A stretch of DNA of 64,000 bases, from NCBI GenBank assembly GCA_964393605.1, contig CAYMUL010000011.1:1-64000 (forward strand), read 5' to 3'. Of this stretch, positions 1 through 10,283 are shown piece by piece. The DNA comes from CAYMUL01 sp964393605 (GTDB lineage: Bacteria; Bacteroidota; Ignavibacteria; Ignavibacteriales; Ignavibacteriaceae). The position numbers were made by a program, and so were the translations under genes. The notes beneath the pieces were generated by a model, which saw only the letters and a list, made by a program, of their open reading frames with translations, had not been told where the DNA came from and did not search any database. How positions within the stretch are numbered: the stretch's first letter is position 1; every line of letters begins with the position of its first letter.

Positions 1-121
1 GAAAGACGAAGGTCGATATGAAGTAATCTTCGATGCAGCAACGCTTTCGAGCGGAATATATTTTTACGAATTGACAAGCGGGAAATTTATATCAAGAAAG
101 AAAATGATTTTGCTTCGCTGA
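1..121 (+). CDS. C-terminal end of a T9SS-sorted secreted protein (partial)
   Basis: An open frame enters from the left edge and stops with TGA at 119-121. The visible 39 residues contain 'LSSGIYFYEL' followed by a basic 'SRKKMILLR' end. This is the typical finish of the T9SS type A C-terminal sorting domain, which the secretion machinery recognises and usually cleaves at the cell surface. The rest of the protein lies outside the window, so its function cannot be read. A strong terminator follows 14 bases later, so the gene ends its transcription unit. Confidence 0.75.
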   Translation, partial: KDEGRYEVIFDAATLSSGIYFYELTSGKFISRKKMILLR

Positions 122-134
122 ACACTTTAAAATA

Positions 135-164
135 AAAAGGTCGGGCACGTTGCTCGACCTTTTT
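135..164 (+). terminator. Rho-independent terminator
   Basis: A GGTCGGGCA / TGCTCGACC stem with one mismatch and a short loop is followed by a T run, and preceded by an A run. It lies just after the T9SS cargo gene that ends at 121. The A run upstream means it could also act on transcripts from the other strand. A very similar stem occurs at 57808-57840 after another T9SS gene. Confidence 0.8.
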
Positions 165-231
165 AATTTCAAGAGAATGATGAAGCGTAATTTATTCATG
201 CTTTCTGTTGCGCGAAAAAATTAACCGAACC

Positions 232-822
232 TTAACCAGCTTTTGTAACGAGTTGAATGTTACAATTAATCTTTACATCTTTACCAACAACAGCACCGCC
301 GACTTCGAGCAGGCTATTCCATTTCAAACCGTAATCGAATCTATCGATTGAGCCGCTGAGTTTGAAAGCCGCGCGGTTGTTTCCCCAATTATCTTTTACC
401 GTTCCCATGAAGTCAACATCAAGTGTAACTTCTTTTGTTACGTCTCTGATTGTTAAATCACCCACGAGCTTATATTTTTTGTCATTCACTTTTGTGAAGG
501 ATTTACTTTTAAAAGACATCTTCGGATATTTTTCTGAGTTGAAGAAGTCGTCCGAGCGAAGATGCTGATCTCTTTTATCATTATCGGTAAAAATAGATGC
601 GGCGTCCGCTGTGAAATCAATTGAAGAGCCGGTGAAATCTTTCCCATTCTTCTGCGTTAATTTTCCTTCAAATATATTGAATGAACCTGTAACTTCTGAA
701 ATTACCATGTGTGTAACTGTGAACTGCACATTGGAGTGCGATTTGTCAATGTTCCAATCGGTTTGTCCGAAGGAAACTACTGATAACGTTAAGAACATTA
801 TCAAAGCTTTAAGAGTTTTCAT
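232..822 (-). CDS. YceI-family periplasmic protein
   Basis: The 196-residue protein has a signal peptide (about residues 1-19, ending near 'SVVSFGQ') and then one YceI domain. The domain shows the usual opening 'WNIDKSHSNVQFTVTHMV' and a later 'GDLTIRDVTKEVTLDVDFMG' stretch. YceI proteins form a lipocalin-like beta-barrel that binds long isoprenoid or fatty-acid type molecules in the periplasm; the ligand here is unknown. Length fits the family. The gene stands alone, with a good sigma-70-like promoter at 885-913 and an AAAGG ribosome site upstream of the ATG. Confidence 0.88.
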   Translation of the reverse strand: MKTLKALIMFLTLSVVSFGQTDWNIDKSHSNVQFTVTHMVISEVTGSFNIFEGKLTQKNGKDFTGSSIDFTADAASIFTDNDKRDQHLRSDDFFNSEKYPKMSFKSKSFTKVNDKKYKLVGDLTIRDVTKEVTLDVDFMGTVKDNWGNNRAAFKLSGSIDRFDYGLKWNSLLEVGGAVVGKDVKINCNIQLVTKAG

Positions 823-884
823 TTTTTTTACCTTTTATGGTTAATTAATAAAATATATTTCAAACTTAAAATATTTATGTTTCA

Positions 885-913
885 ATTATAATATATTCAA
901 CTTAATTCTCCAA
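885..913 (-). promoter_or_regulatory. Promoter of the YceI-family gene
   Basis: On the minus strand a TTGGAG -35-like box (908-913) and a perfect TATAAT -10 box (885-890) are separated by exactly 17 bases. The predicted start of transcription lies about 55 bases before the ATG at 822. The spacing and perfect -10 box support it, although many Bacteroidota promoters use a different TAnnTTTG box. Confidence 0.5.
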
Positions 914-1107
914 ATCAACTTTGTAGTATTTTTTACAATCTTTGATGTATTCTCAATTAACATTTTGTTAAACTATTTTAAATTTTGCACATCAAAAACA
1001 GAAATGAATTTTGGGTAATGCAAAGTTTGGCAAGTTATCTCTCCAACAGGAAAAGAGAATGAATTATATTCGCAAATAAAATCTTAATCATCTTTTTAAT
1101 CATCCAA

Positions 1108-1875
1108 ATGAAAATATTCCATCCGCACAATTTTTACTTTAAGAATCTTTCCAACGCACTCAATTTAGCTGCTGAAACGGAAACGTTACCTGCAATGCTA
1201 CTCTCGAAAAAATTGATTGATAGAGAAGCCGATGCCTCCTTTATTCCCGTAATGGATTTAGTAACCCATACCGATTTTTATGTCTCAAAAAAAATCGGGT
1301 TCGGATTTGACGGCGATCTTTCCGATACTTTTATTTATTACAAAGCGGGGGAAGATGATTTTGACACAATAAATCTTTCGGGCGATGTATCAACTACCGA
1401 ATCGCTATTGTTGAAATTCTTGATGAAAGAAAACTATGAAAAGGATATCAAACTTCAGATTTTAGATCCGCAAAAATCTTCCGAAGAAATTTCGTTGCTA
1501 AATTTGAATATCCTAATTTCTGGCGATGAAAACTTCGCCTGTGATCGCTTTCTAAAAGGTGTTTCTTTTTCGGATGAAATTCTTGAGACGTTTGAAATCC
1601 CATACATAAAATATTTATTGTGCGCGAATAGTGAAGAGAAATTGCACGCCGCCGAAAATCTTTTTGAAACTGTCGAAGAAAAATTTTTTTCTTACTGCGA
1701 ACAAAAAAAATGGGAGAATCCCTTCTCTAATAATTTTCAAAATTATTTTGAGGAGAATTACTCCCGAATAGTTTTAGAACTTACGCCCGATGACATTGAA
1801 GCAGTGTTGCAACTAGTTCGAATGCCTTACTACCATGGAATGGTTGATGAAATCAAAGAGATCAAATTTATTTAA
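1108..1875 (+). CDS. MqnA-like substrate-binding-fold protein (tentative)
   Basis: This 255-residue cytoplasmic protein (no signal peptide) resembles MqnA/MqnD-type proteins, which adopt a periplasmic-binding-protein fold and act in the futalosine route to menaquinone. Suggestive stretches are 'DASFIPVMDLVTHTDF' near residue 42 and 'LSGDVSTTESLLLKFLM' near residue 90. These correspond in layout to the 'D-x-G-(L/F)-I-P/S' and 'D-x-x-S-x-T-S' segments of that family. The match is by layout rather than strong identity, so chorismate dehydratase activity should not be assumed. The gene is single; its neighbour converges from the other strand. Confidence 0.4.
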   Translation: MKIFHPHNFYFKNLSNALNLAAETETLPAMLLSKKLIDREADASFIPVMDLVTHTDFYVSKKIGFGFDGDLSDTFIYYKAGEDDFDTINLSGDVSTTESLLLKFLMKENYEKDIKLQILDPQKSSEEISLLNLNILISGDENFACDRFLKGVSFSDEILETFEIPYIKYLLCANSEEKLHAAENLFETVEEKFFSYCEQKKWENPFSNNFQNYFEENYSRIVLELTPDDIEAVLQLVRMPYYHGMVDEIKEIKFI

Positions 1876-1887
1876 GCTATTACTTAA

Positions 1888-3087
1888 TTAAAGTTCAATC
1901 AGTGCAACGTTGATTATCTCTTCTTCTTTCGCACGCATTTTTTTCAATGTATCGTCCGAAGGTTTCGTATCTAATTTTATAGTACAGCAAGCTGTAATCT
2001 CGCCGTCAAAAATTACATTCTCCATTTCTTGAGCGTTAATCTTTTCTAAGCTTAAAAGATTTAAAACCTGCGCCAGCACCCCCGGTTTATCGAAGTGGCG
2101 AACAACAAGCTGATACTTCGCTGCGGTTTGTTTGCATCTATTTACCCAATTACGAATTGTGCCGGCTTGAATATAATCTTTCACGATGTTCAAAGTTTCA
2201 TCGGCAACCGCATCCTGTGCTTGGGTTGTTGATGCACCGATATGATGAGTTACATAAACATTTTTTAATACACGAAGCGGGGAATTCACTGCGCCATCTT
2301 TTCCCTCCGGCTCATCTCTGAATACATCGAGTCCGGCAAAGATTTTTCCTTCTTTCAAAATTTCCAGAAGATCGTTTTCAACAACAATTCCCGCGCGTGA
2401 TGTGTTGATGAACATTGAACCTGCTTTCATTTTTGAGAGCAAAGATTTATTTATAAGATTTTTTGTACCATTGTTTTGTGCCAGATGAACCGACACAATA
2501 TCAGCTTTTTCAAAAACTTCGGATAAATCTTTTGCGCGGGTGATTTCTATTTCGTTCGCTTTCTCATCGGTTAATGAACGAGACCACGCAATCACTTTCA
2601 ACCCGAATGCTTTTCCTCTTTGAATAACTTCTGCACCGATTTGTCCTGTGCCGATAATTCCTAAAGTTTTTCCGAACAAACCATCCGCCTTTGAATAAAG
2701 TGCTTTGTTCCATCTTCCTTCACGGAAATCAATTACGTTATCAGGAATTCTTCTGTCGATAGCAGTGATTAACGCAAGTGTCAACTCTGCAACGGCAATA
2801 CTATTTTTCCCGGGGCAGTTGGAGACATAAACACCTTTTTGATTTGCCGCTTTCATGTTGATGTTATTCACTCCTGCACCTGCACGAATTATTAAACTTA
2901 AATTCTGTGCGTTGTTAATTGCCGCTTCCGATACTTCGGTTGAGCGGACAACGAGAATATCCGCATCTTTAATTTCTGTCGCTAAACTTTCTGCGGTAAG
3001 TTTAGGTTGATTAATAACTTCTCTACAAAATTTTCCGGCGGCTTCAACGAACCAATCCGGCATTTTGTCTGCTAATAAAATTTTCAT
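1888..3087 (-). CDS. serA: D-3-phosphoglycerate dehydrogenase
   Basis: The 399-residue enzyme oxidises 3-phosphoglycerate with NAD+ in the first step of serine synthesis. Visible features are the substrate-side N-terminal domain with 'RAGAGVNNI', the nucleotide-binding 'GIIGTGQIG' near residue 145, the catalytic Arg region 'NTSRAGIV', the Glu in 'RDEPEG' and the catalytic His in 'HHIGAST'. A C-terminal ACT-like domain (from about residue 325, 'VVRHFDKPGVLAQVL') suggests feedback control by serine. It is the last gene of a four-gene minus-strand operon, 17 bases after hutU. Confidence 0.9.
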   Translation of the reverse strand: MKILLADKMPDWFVEAAGKFCREVINQPKLTAESLATEIKDADILVVRSTEVSEAAINNAQNLSLIIRAGAGVNNINMKAANQKGVYVSNCPGKNSIAVAELTLALITAIDRRIPDNVIDFREGRWNKALYSKADGLFGKTLGIIGTGQIGAEVIQRGKAFGLKVIAWSRSLTDEKANEIEITRAKDLSEVFEKADIVSVHLAQNNGTKNLINKSLLSKMKAGSMFINTSRAGIVVENDLLEILKEGKIFAGLDVFRDEPEGKDGAVNSPLRVLKNVYVTHHIGASTTQAQDAVADETLNIVKDYIQAGTIRNWVNRCKQTAAKYQLVVRHFDKPGVLAQVLNLLSLEKINAQEMENVIFDGEITACCTIKLDTKPSDDTLKKMRAKEEEIINVALIEL

Positions 3088-3104
3088 TTTATCTCTCCAT
3101 AATT

Positions 3105-4760
<1,656 letters not shown>

Positions 4761-4763
4761 TTT

Positions 4764-5099
4764 CTAATTGCTAAAATGTTCGTCATAGATTGAGCTGTAT
4801 TGGATGAGCATCGATTTCATCATCCATTTTTTGAAGAACCAGCTTTTATCTTTTTCTTTTGTGAGATATTTTATGTTTTCGGAAAGTTGATTTTTCATTT
4901 TAAAAAACTCATCTTTTGTCAGTTTAATCAGCGTTTCACCCGCATCAATCTTGGTTAAAATTGATGTGAAGGCTTTTTCTTCCTGGAAATAATTTTGATT
5001 TCCGGAAACTTGTTTAAGAACTTGTTTGCAAAATGCGGAAAGAATTTTTGTTTGATTCTTGTTGAATTCGAAATTATAATTTCTGAAAGGTTTTTTCAT
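4764..5099 (-). CDS. Small protein of unknown function in the add-hutU operon
   Basis: I do not recognise this 111-residue protein. It is basic at the N-terminus, lacks a signal peptide or membrane span, and is mostly predicted helical, with a Lys/Phe/Trp-rich stretch 'KDKSWFFKKWMMKSM' near residue 84. It sits with a 6-base gap after add and a 3-base gap before hutU, so it is almost certainly translated as part of that operon. Its genuine status rests on this context and on fitting the space exactly. Confidence 0.7.
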   Translation of the reverse strand: MKKPFRNYNFEFNKNQTKILSAFCKQVLKQVSGNQNYFQEEKAFTSILTKIDAGETLIKLTKDEFFKMKNQLSENIKYLTKEKDKSWFFKKWMMKSMLIQYSSIYDEHFSN

Positions 5100-5105
5100 A
5101 TACTC

Positions 5106-6194
5106 CTATTTATTAAGTGAAAGTAATTGTTCTCTTACTTTTTGATAACCCGGTTTAATTATTTTGTAAATGTAATCCAATCTCTCGGTGTGATGAATGA
5201 AAGCGGATTTCATCGCGTTGATTGTAAGTTTTTCAATATCGTCTATGGTGAGATTAAAATATTTTGTTGCGATAAGAAATTCGTTTGTCATTGTAGTATC
5301 GCTCATCAAACGATCGTCTGTATTAATCGTCAACCGGAATTTCAATTTGTACAATTTTTCGAAAGGATGATTTTCAATTCTATCAATTGCGCCTGTGTGA
5401 ACATTGCTGAGCAAACAAATTTCGATTGGTATTCTTTTATCGAGAATATACTGTGCAAGATCGCCCATGCCGACAACGTTCCCGTCTCTATCAAAAGAAA
5501 GGTCTTCAAGAATTCTTGTTCCGTGTCCGATGCGATGCGCACCGCACCATTGAATCGCCTGCCAGATCGATTCTTTACCAAACGCCTCTCCGGCATGAAT
5601 TGTAATATTAAAATTTTCACGTTGAATGTATTCGAATGCATCAACATGTTTTTTGGGAGGATAACCTCCTTCTTCACCGGCTAAATCAAATCCAACAACC
5701 CCGTGATTTCTAAAATTTACTGCGAGTTCGGCAATCTCAAGCGTGTTCTTCATATTTCGCATTCCGCAGAGAATTAAACCGTAACCGATGCCAAAATCTT
5801 TTTTCCCTGCTTCCAATCCTTCGAGCACAGCATTGACAACTTCATCCATGTGAAGTCCTTTTGCAGTATGAAACACCGGCGCAAAACGAGTTTCAACATA
5901 ACAGACGCCGTCGTTTTTCATATCTTCCATCATCTCGTACGCGATACGTTTGAGGGAATCTTTCGTTTGCATCACTGCGATTGTGTGTTCAAATCCTTGT
6001 AGGAATTCAACGAGATTTCCTTTGTTCGCGCCGCGATGAAACCAAACAGCGAGCTCGCCTGCATCGGTTGTCGGTAGTTTTTTGTATTTGTATTCAGTTG
6101 CAAGTTCAATAATTGTGGCAGGACGCAATCCACCGTCGAGATGATCGTGCAATAAAACTTTCGGCAGGGATTTAATAATTGTTTCTGTAGTCAA
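5106..6194 (-). CDS. add: Adenosine deaminase
   Basis: The 362-residue zinc enzyme deaminates adenosine (or a related nucleoside) to inosine. Zinc and catalytic motifs are in order: 'LLHDHLDGG' near residue 14, 'HAGE' near 200, 'RIGHGTRI' near 222, 'LLSNVHTGA' near 260 and 'TINTDDRL' near 288 carrying the metal-binding Asp. It is the first gene of the minus-strand run add - small ORF - hutU - serA. The usual Pro after the DD pair is replaced by Arg, so substrate preference may differ from classical adenosine deaminase. Confidence 0.9.
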   Translation of the reverse strand: MTTETIIKSLPKVLLHDHLDGGLRPATIIELATEYKYKKLPTTDAGELAVWFHRGANKGNLVEFLQGFEHTIAVMQTKDSLKRIAYEMMEDMKNDGVCYVETRFAPVFHTAKGLHMDEVVNAVLEGLEAGKKDFGIGYGLILCGMRNMKNTLEIAELAVNFRNHGVVGFDLAGEEGGYPPKKHVDAFEYIQRENFNITIHAGEAFGKESIWQAIQWCGAHRIGHGTRILEDLSFDRDGNVVGMGDLAQYILDKRIPIEICLLSNVHTGAIDRIENHPFEKLYKLKFRLTINTDDRLMSDTTMTNEFLIATKYFNLTIDDIEKLTINAMKSAFIHHTERLDYIYKIIKPGYQKVREQLLSLNK

Positions 6195-6321
6195 AATCTT
6201 TTCCTTTTCTTAAAACAAAATTATTCCTTTTAAGAGTGTAAAACAATGAAGAAACTTGAGCGCGTTGGCAATCGTTCCTCTAAAAAAAATGAAAAGAAAA
6301 TAATAGAAGTTGATTGCTTTC

Positions 6322-6350
6322 TTGACTTGCCAAAAAGTAAGTAGTAACTT
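6322..6350 (+). promoter_or_regulatory. Promoter of the TPR protein gene
   Basis: A TTGACT box (6322-6327) and a TAACTT box (6345-6350) are separated by 17 bases and lie 32 bases before the ATG at 6383. A GGAGAAAG ribosome site follows at about 6374. The -35 match is strong, the -10 match moderate. Confidence 0.45.
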
Positions 6351-6382
6351 GCATTTGAAAAACTATTTATAATGGAGAAAGA

Positions 6383-7549
6383 ATGACTCGCTTTTACTCA
6401 GTTATTACTGTAATTATTGTATCAATTTTAATGTTCAACGGTTTTCAGTGTTCATCCACCGAATTAACCAGCGCCAAGCTTTATATCCAGCAGAAAAATA
6501 TGGATAAAGCACTCGAATCTTTAGAAAAGGAAGTCGCTAAAAATCCCAAGAGCGATGAAGGTTTCTATCTGATGGGATATATTCATGGCGAAAAAGAAAA
6601 TTTCGACAAACTTCTCGATGCTTACAATTCATCTTTATCAATCAGCAAAAAATTTGAAAAAGATATCGACAATTCAAAAAAATATCATTGGGCTAATTTG
6701 TTTAATAAAGGAGTGGGATTTTTCTCGCGGGCAACAAACACAGCCGATACCGATAGTGCAACGCTATTCTTTGATAAATCAATTTTTGCGTTTAAGAATG
6801 CTATAAAACTCGAACCCGATTCCGCATCCACTTATCAAAACCTTGCTTATGTTTATTTGAATGCAGGTAGAGATGACGATGCGGTTGAGCCGTTGAAAAA
6901 ACTTATTGAATTACAACAAGCACTTGACGGTTACAGATTATTAGGTCAAATTTATTTTAATACCGGAACAAAATTCCGCACTGCTTATGAAGCAAATAAA
7001 GATGTAAAAGATTCCGTTGAAGCTTTGCAATTTTTTAATAAAGCGATAAAAATTTTGGAAGATGGAAGGAAAATTTATCCCTCGAATTCTGACATTCTGC
7101 TTTTCCTATCCAACGCATACATCTCCGCAAACAAGATTGATGTAGCTATCGGCGCATTCAAAGCCGGCGTTGAGCAAGAACCGGAAAATAAATATTACCG
7201 CTACAATTATGGCGTGCTTCTGCTTGGTGCAAACGAGTTTGCATTAGCCGCAGAACAATTTGAAAAAGCAATTCAGATTGACCCTGAATATTCCAACGCA
7301 GTTTATAACCTTGCCGTAACTTATGTAAAGTGGGGAGCTAAACTTGCGAAAGATGCCGAAGCTGAAGGTAAAGAAAGTGAAGAAGCAAAAGCTAAATATC
7401 AAAAAGCACTTCCACACCTTGAAGCATACGTCGGAACAAAAGCGGATGATGCCGCAGTTTGGGAATTGCTCGGAAGGGTTTATTCGATTCTGGGAATGCT
7501 TGACGATGCACAAAACGCTTTCAACAAAGCGGATGCTTTGAGAAAATAA
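6383..7549 (+). CDS. TPR-repeat protein, probably envelope-anchored
   Basis: The 388-residue protein starts with a hydrophobic segment ending in 'FNGFQCSSTE', which could be a signal peptide with a lipid-attached Cys (a loose lipobox). The rest is a chain of about seven tetratricopeptide repeats; clear ones read 'AFKNAIKLEPDSASTYQNLA' near residue 136 and 'FEKAIQIDPEYSNAVYNLA' near 292. Such arrays serve as protein-protein docking surfaces. Partners are unknown. It is followed after 3 bases by the DUF3467 gene, so the two are co-transcribed. Confidence 0.8.
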   Translation: MTRFYSVITVIIVSILMFNGFQCSSTELTSAKLYIQQKNMDKALESLEKEVAKNPKSDEGFYLMGYIHGEKENFDKLLDAYNSSLSISKKFEKDIDNSKKYHWANLFNKGVGFFSRATNTADTDSATLFFDKSIFAFKNAIKLEPDSASTYQNLAYVYLNAGRDDDAVEPLKKLIELQQALDGYRLLGQIYFNTGTKFRTAYEANKDVKDSVEALQFFNKAIKILEDGRKIYPSNSDILLFLSNAYISANKIDVAIGAFKAGVEQEPENKYYRYNYGVLLLGANEFALAAEQFEKAIQIDPEYSNAVYNLAVTYVKWGAKLAKDAEAEGKESEEAKAKYQKALPHLEAYVGTKADDAAVWELLGRVYSILGMLDDAQNAFNKADALRK

Positions 7550-7552
7550 ATT

Positions 7553-7879
7553 ATGAAAGAGATGAATCAACCACAACAACAACAAATTAATATTGAACTA
7601 GGCGAAAAAGAAGCTGAAGGGATTTATTCGAATCTTGCAATCATAACACATTCTTCAGCAGAATTTGTTTTAGATTTTACTCGAATTGTTCCGGGCGTTC
7701 CGAAAGCAAGGGTTCTTTCAAGAATCATTACAACTCCGCAACATGCAAAAATGCTGTTGCGCGCTTTGAAAGATAACATCGATAAATTCGAAGCGCGATT
7801 CGGAGAGATAAAACTTGAAGGAGTGCCGGAGCAGCATTTCGGTTTTGTACCGCCAACGAAAAATGAAAAAGTAAATTAA
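7553..7879 (+). CDS. DUF3467 family protein
   Basis: This 108-residue protein matches the DUF3467 pattern: 'EKEAEGIYSNLAIITHSSAEFVLDF' (split here as the hallmark 'G-x-Y-S-N-L' and 'H-S-x-x-E-F-V-L-D-F'), followed by 'ARVLSRIITTPQHAKML' and an amphipathic helix. The function of the family is unknown; members are short cytosolic proteins widely kept in Bacteroidota. It overlaps no other gene, starts 3 bases after the TPR gene and is followed by a terminator at 7929. Confidence 0.85.
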   Translation: MKEMNQPQQQQINIELGEKEAEGIYSNLAIITHSSAEFVLDFTRIVPGVPKARVLSRIITTPQHAKMLLRALKDNIDKFEARFGEIKLEGVPEQHFGFVPPTKNEKVN

Positions 7880-7928
7880 AATTTTTTCTTCGCACAAAAT
7901 TTAAACTCCTTTGGGTTTATTGTTGTTG

Positions 7929-7966
7929 AACGGGAGAAGTAGTAAAATATTTCTTCCGTTTTTTAT
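7929..7966 (+). terminator. Rho-independent terminator after DUF3467 gene
   Basis: AACGGGAGAA and TTCTTCCGTT can pair with a single mismatch around an AT-rich loop, and a TTTTTTATTTT tract follows. It closes the TPR-DUF3467 transcription unit. Confidence 0.65.
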
Positions 7967-8080
7967 TTTGTAAGGAATCACTCCGCCAAATCAATATCGG
8001 GTTGTGATAAATCTAACTTTATTCAAATAAAATATTTTACCATATTAGAATTGGTTTTGAACAAAAGAGGTCATACTGCA

Positions 8081-9046
8081 ATGAAAAAATTTTTACTTTT
8101 TATCGTTTTCTTCTTGCCTGTGTTTTCATCAATAAAGGCACAAAATACAATTGATACAATCGTTGTGTTTTTCAAAGTTGAATGTCAGGATACATCCTTC
8201 ATTCTCGATGTAGATCGCGTTGTTGAAGGACAACCCTTTACCATGCGTGATAAAACGCTTCCGGCTAATGCACATGCGGCGCAACAAGCATACGATGCGC
8301 TTGTCAGTTCTTACTTCATGTTTGAGGTTGGTTCTATAAATCAAAACCTAAAAGTAATTTTTAGAATGCGCGATATCGATTGCGCAACGGGAAAATTTAA
8401 GGGTGATACCGTACAAACGCAACCACTAAAATTTTTCTTCAGACAAAAAGTTGATGTTTATAATTGGGACAGCACAGTGTGGTTAAACCCGCCCGGGCAT
8501 CCTTTCTGGTTTAATAACCCCGACAATTTTGTTTTAGTTTTTAAGAAAACTCCGAAGCTTAGAAATTTTTTAGTTCACATGGGGTTACATCCTCAAACCG
8601 TTCTTGGTTTCGCTTATAATTTGAATCCACAACAATATCAGATAAACGGTGTGCAATACAAGAGCGAAGGCAACGATAGTTTGGTAATAGAATTCGAACA
8701 CTTCTCCGCTCTTGTCGGAGGTGATCGTTCAGTTTTAGCGAATGTAAGTCTGCTTGATTTTGATGATGAAATCCCGATTGCGAGTGCTTATTCACTCTTC
8801 TCTTTATATCCCAATCCGGTCAATAGCGAATCCATCGCGAAATACTATTTGTCTGAATCAGGTGCGGTTGAGTTAAAAGTTTTTGATGTGTTAGGAAAGG
8901 AAGTTGAAATTCTTTTTAGTGGCATTAAGGCGAAGGGCTTGCATGAAAATAAAATTGATCTCAAAAACTATAGTTCAGGAATTTATTTTGTTGTTTTGAA
9001 GACAAGTTTTGAACTATTAACTTTGAAGTTAGTTGTTCTGAAGTAA
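8081..9046 (+). CDS. T9SS-sorted secreted protein, paralogue A
   Basis: I start the gene at the ATG at 8081 rather than 8051 because the signal peptide (MKKFLLFIVFFLPVFSSIKAQ-type, 20 residues) begins there. The mature part has a ~210-residue domain of unknown function and then a T9SS type A sorting domain (from 'YSLFSLYPNPVNSESIAKYY', ending 'YSSGIYFVVLK...LVVLK'). The unknown domain shares 'NPDNF', 'LGFAY' and 'EFEHFSALVGGDRSVL' with the next gene, so the two are tandem paralogues. Expected location is the cell surface or outside. No enzyme motif is visible. Confidence 0.8.
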   Translation: MKKFLLFIVFFLPVFSSIKAQNTIDTIVVFFKVECQDTSFILDVDRVVEGQPFTMRDKTLPANAHAAQQAYDALVSSYFMFEVGSINQNLKVIFRMRDIDCATGKFKGDTVQTQPLKFFFRQKVDVYNWDSTVWLNPPGHPFWFNNPDNFVLVFKKTPKLRNFLVHMGLHPQTVLGFAYNLNPQQYQINGVQYKSEGNDSLVIEFEHFSALVGGDRSVLANVSLLDFDDEIPIASAYSLFSLYPNPVNSESIAKYYLSESGAVELKVFDVLGKEVEILFSGIKAKGLHENKIDLKNYSSGIYFVVLKTSFELLTLKLVVLK

Positions 9047-9152
9047 TGAAACAGACTCGTGCATTGAATCACAGATGTTTTATATCAATTGTAACGGGAG
9101 AGAAATCCCATATTTTGGCATTAGAAATTTTAAACATAAAAAAGGACATAAA

Positions 9153-10136
9153 ATGAAAAGACTCTTACAACTATTTTCTCTACTCTTCGTCGCGGCGATG
9201 TTATCACAAACATTTGCGCAGGTGAACAAAGTTAGAATCTCGATCCAGATGCAAGCATTGGATAATTCATTCATCGAAATTTTTTCCGATACTTTGGATG
9301 AGGGAGATATCTATGAATTAGGACCGGCGAGCTTGAGCGCACCGTTTAATATTGCTCAACCACTTTATAATGCGTTTGTCGGCTCAAAATTTTATTTCGA
9401 ACAAAATTCGCTCAATGAAGATATTTATCTTCGCTTTCGTTTTTATGGCGTGAATCTGCTAACCGGTTTATTCCCACCGGATACAACATGGGCCTCGCAA
9501 ATCGGTCCGATTTATCTTTGGGGATTTTTTGAATTAAAGGTTTTTGATTTTCAGGGATTATTTCCGAAGCCCTCTCCTTACTTCTTTAACTCGCCCGATA
9601 ATTTCAGGATGACTTTCGTCAGAACTCCGGCATTCAATACTTTATTGAACTTGATTGGCATCAACCCGATGAATCCGCTCGGATTAGTTTATCATTTAGC
9701 ATCGGGGCAATATACATTCAGCGGTATAGACTCTATTTACTACGGGCAGGATAGTATTTCGATAGAGTTACGCCATTTCTCGCGATTAGCCGGTGGCGAT
9801 CGTTCGGTACTTGTTAACTCGATTCAACTCTCAGGTACAGGTGTAGATGATGAAAATATTCCGACCGAATTTATTGTTGCACAAAATTATCCAAATCCTT
9901 TCAATCCATTCACAACCATTAATTATTCGGTTCCGGTACGCACTCCGGTTCAGTTGAAGGTCTATAATATTCTGGGAATGGAAGTTGCGACACTCGTCAA
10001 TGAAATTAAAGAAGCCGGTAATTATTCACTTCAGTTTGATGCCGCCGAGTATGGCAACTTACCATCCGGCATGTACATCTATGAACTACGAGCAAACAAT
10101 TTCGTAATTTCTAAAAAAATGATTTACCTGAAGTAA
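9153..10136 (+). CDS. T9SS-sorted secreted protein, paralogue B
   Basis: The best start is the ATG at 9153, preceded by AAAGGA and followed by a clean signal peptide ending 'MLSQTFAQ'. The frame is open back to 9075, but that extension is polar and has no ribosome site. The mature protein has the same unknown domain as the upstream gene ('SPDNFRMTF', 'LGLVYHL', 'ELRHFSRLAGGDRSVL') and a full T9SS type A domain with 'AQNYPNPFNPFTTINYSVP' and an end 'SKKMIYLK'. A terminator follows at 10150. Function is unknown; surface exposure is inferred. Confidence 0.82.
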   Translation: MKRLLQLFSLLFVAAMLSQTFAQVNKVRISIQMQALDNSFIEIFSDTLDEGDIYELGPASLSAPFNIAQPLYNAFVGSKFYFEQNSLNEDIYLRFRFYGVNLLTGLFPPDTTWASQIGPIYLWGFFELKVFDFQGLFPKPSPYFFNSPDNFRMTFVRTPAFNTLLNLIGINPMNPLGLVYHLASGQYTFSGIDSIYYGQDSISIELRHFSRLAGGDRSVLVNSIQLSGTGVDDENIPTEFIVAQNYPNPFNPFTTINYSVPVRTPVQLKVYNILGMEVATLVNEIKEAGNYSLQFDAAEYGNLPSGMYIYELRANNFVISKKMIYLK

Positions 10137-10149
10137 AAAAACTTCAAAC

Positions 10150-10183
10150 AAAAAAGCTGTGCCTAATACGCACAGCTTTTTTT
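10150..10183 (+). terminator. Rho-independent terminator
   Basis: A perfect AAAAAAGCTGTGC / GCACAGCTTTTTT inverted repeat with a 7-base loop, followed by a T-rich tract, lies 14 bases after paralogue B. Confidence 0.88.
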
Positions 10184-10283
10184 ATTTTATTTCTCTTTGT
10201 AAAATGCAGTAGAAATGTTTAAGTTTTCTATATGCTAACAAACTATTCTTACACTTTACTAACTGAATCGAAAAGGAGTTACC

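Noticed and set aside
5127..5684. 185-codon open frame opposite the adenosine deaminase gene
   Set aside because: It is antisense to the motif-bearing part of add and shows no signal peptide, domain or ribosome site.
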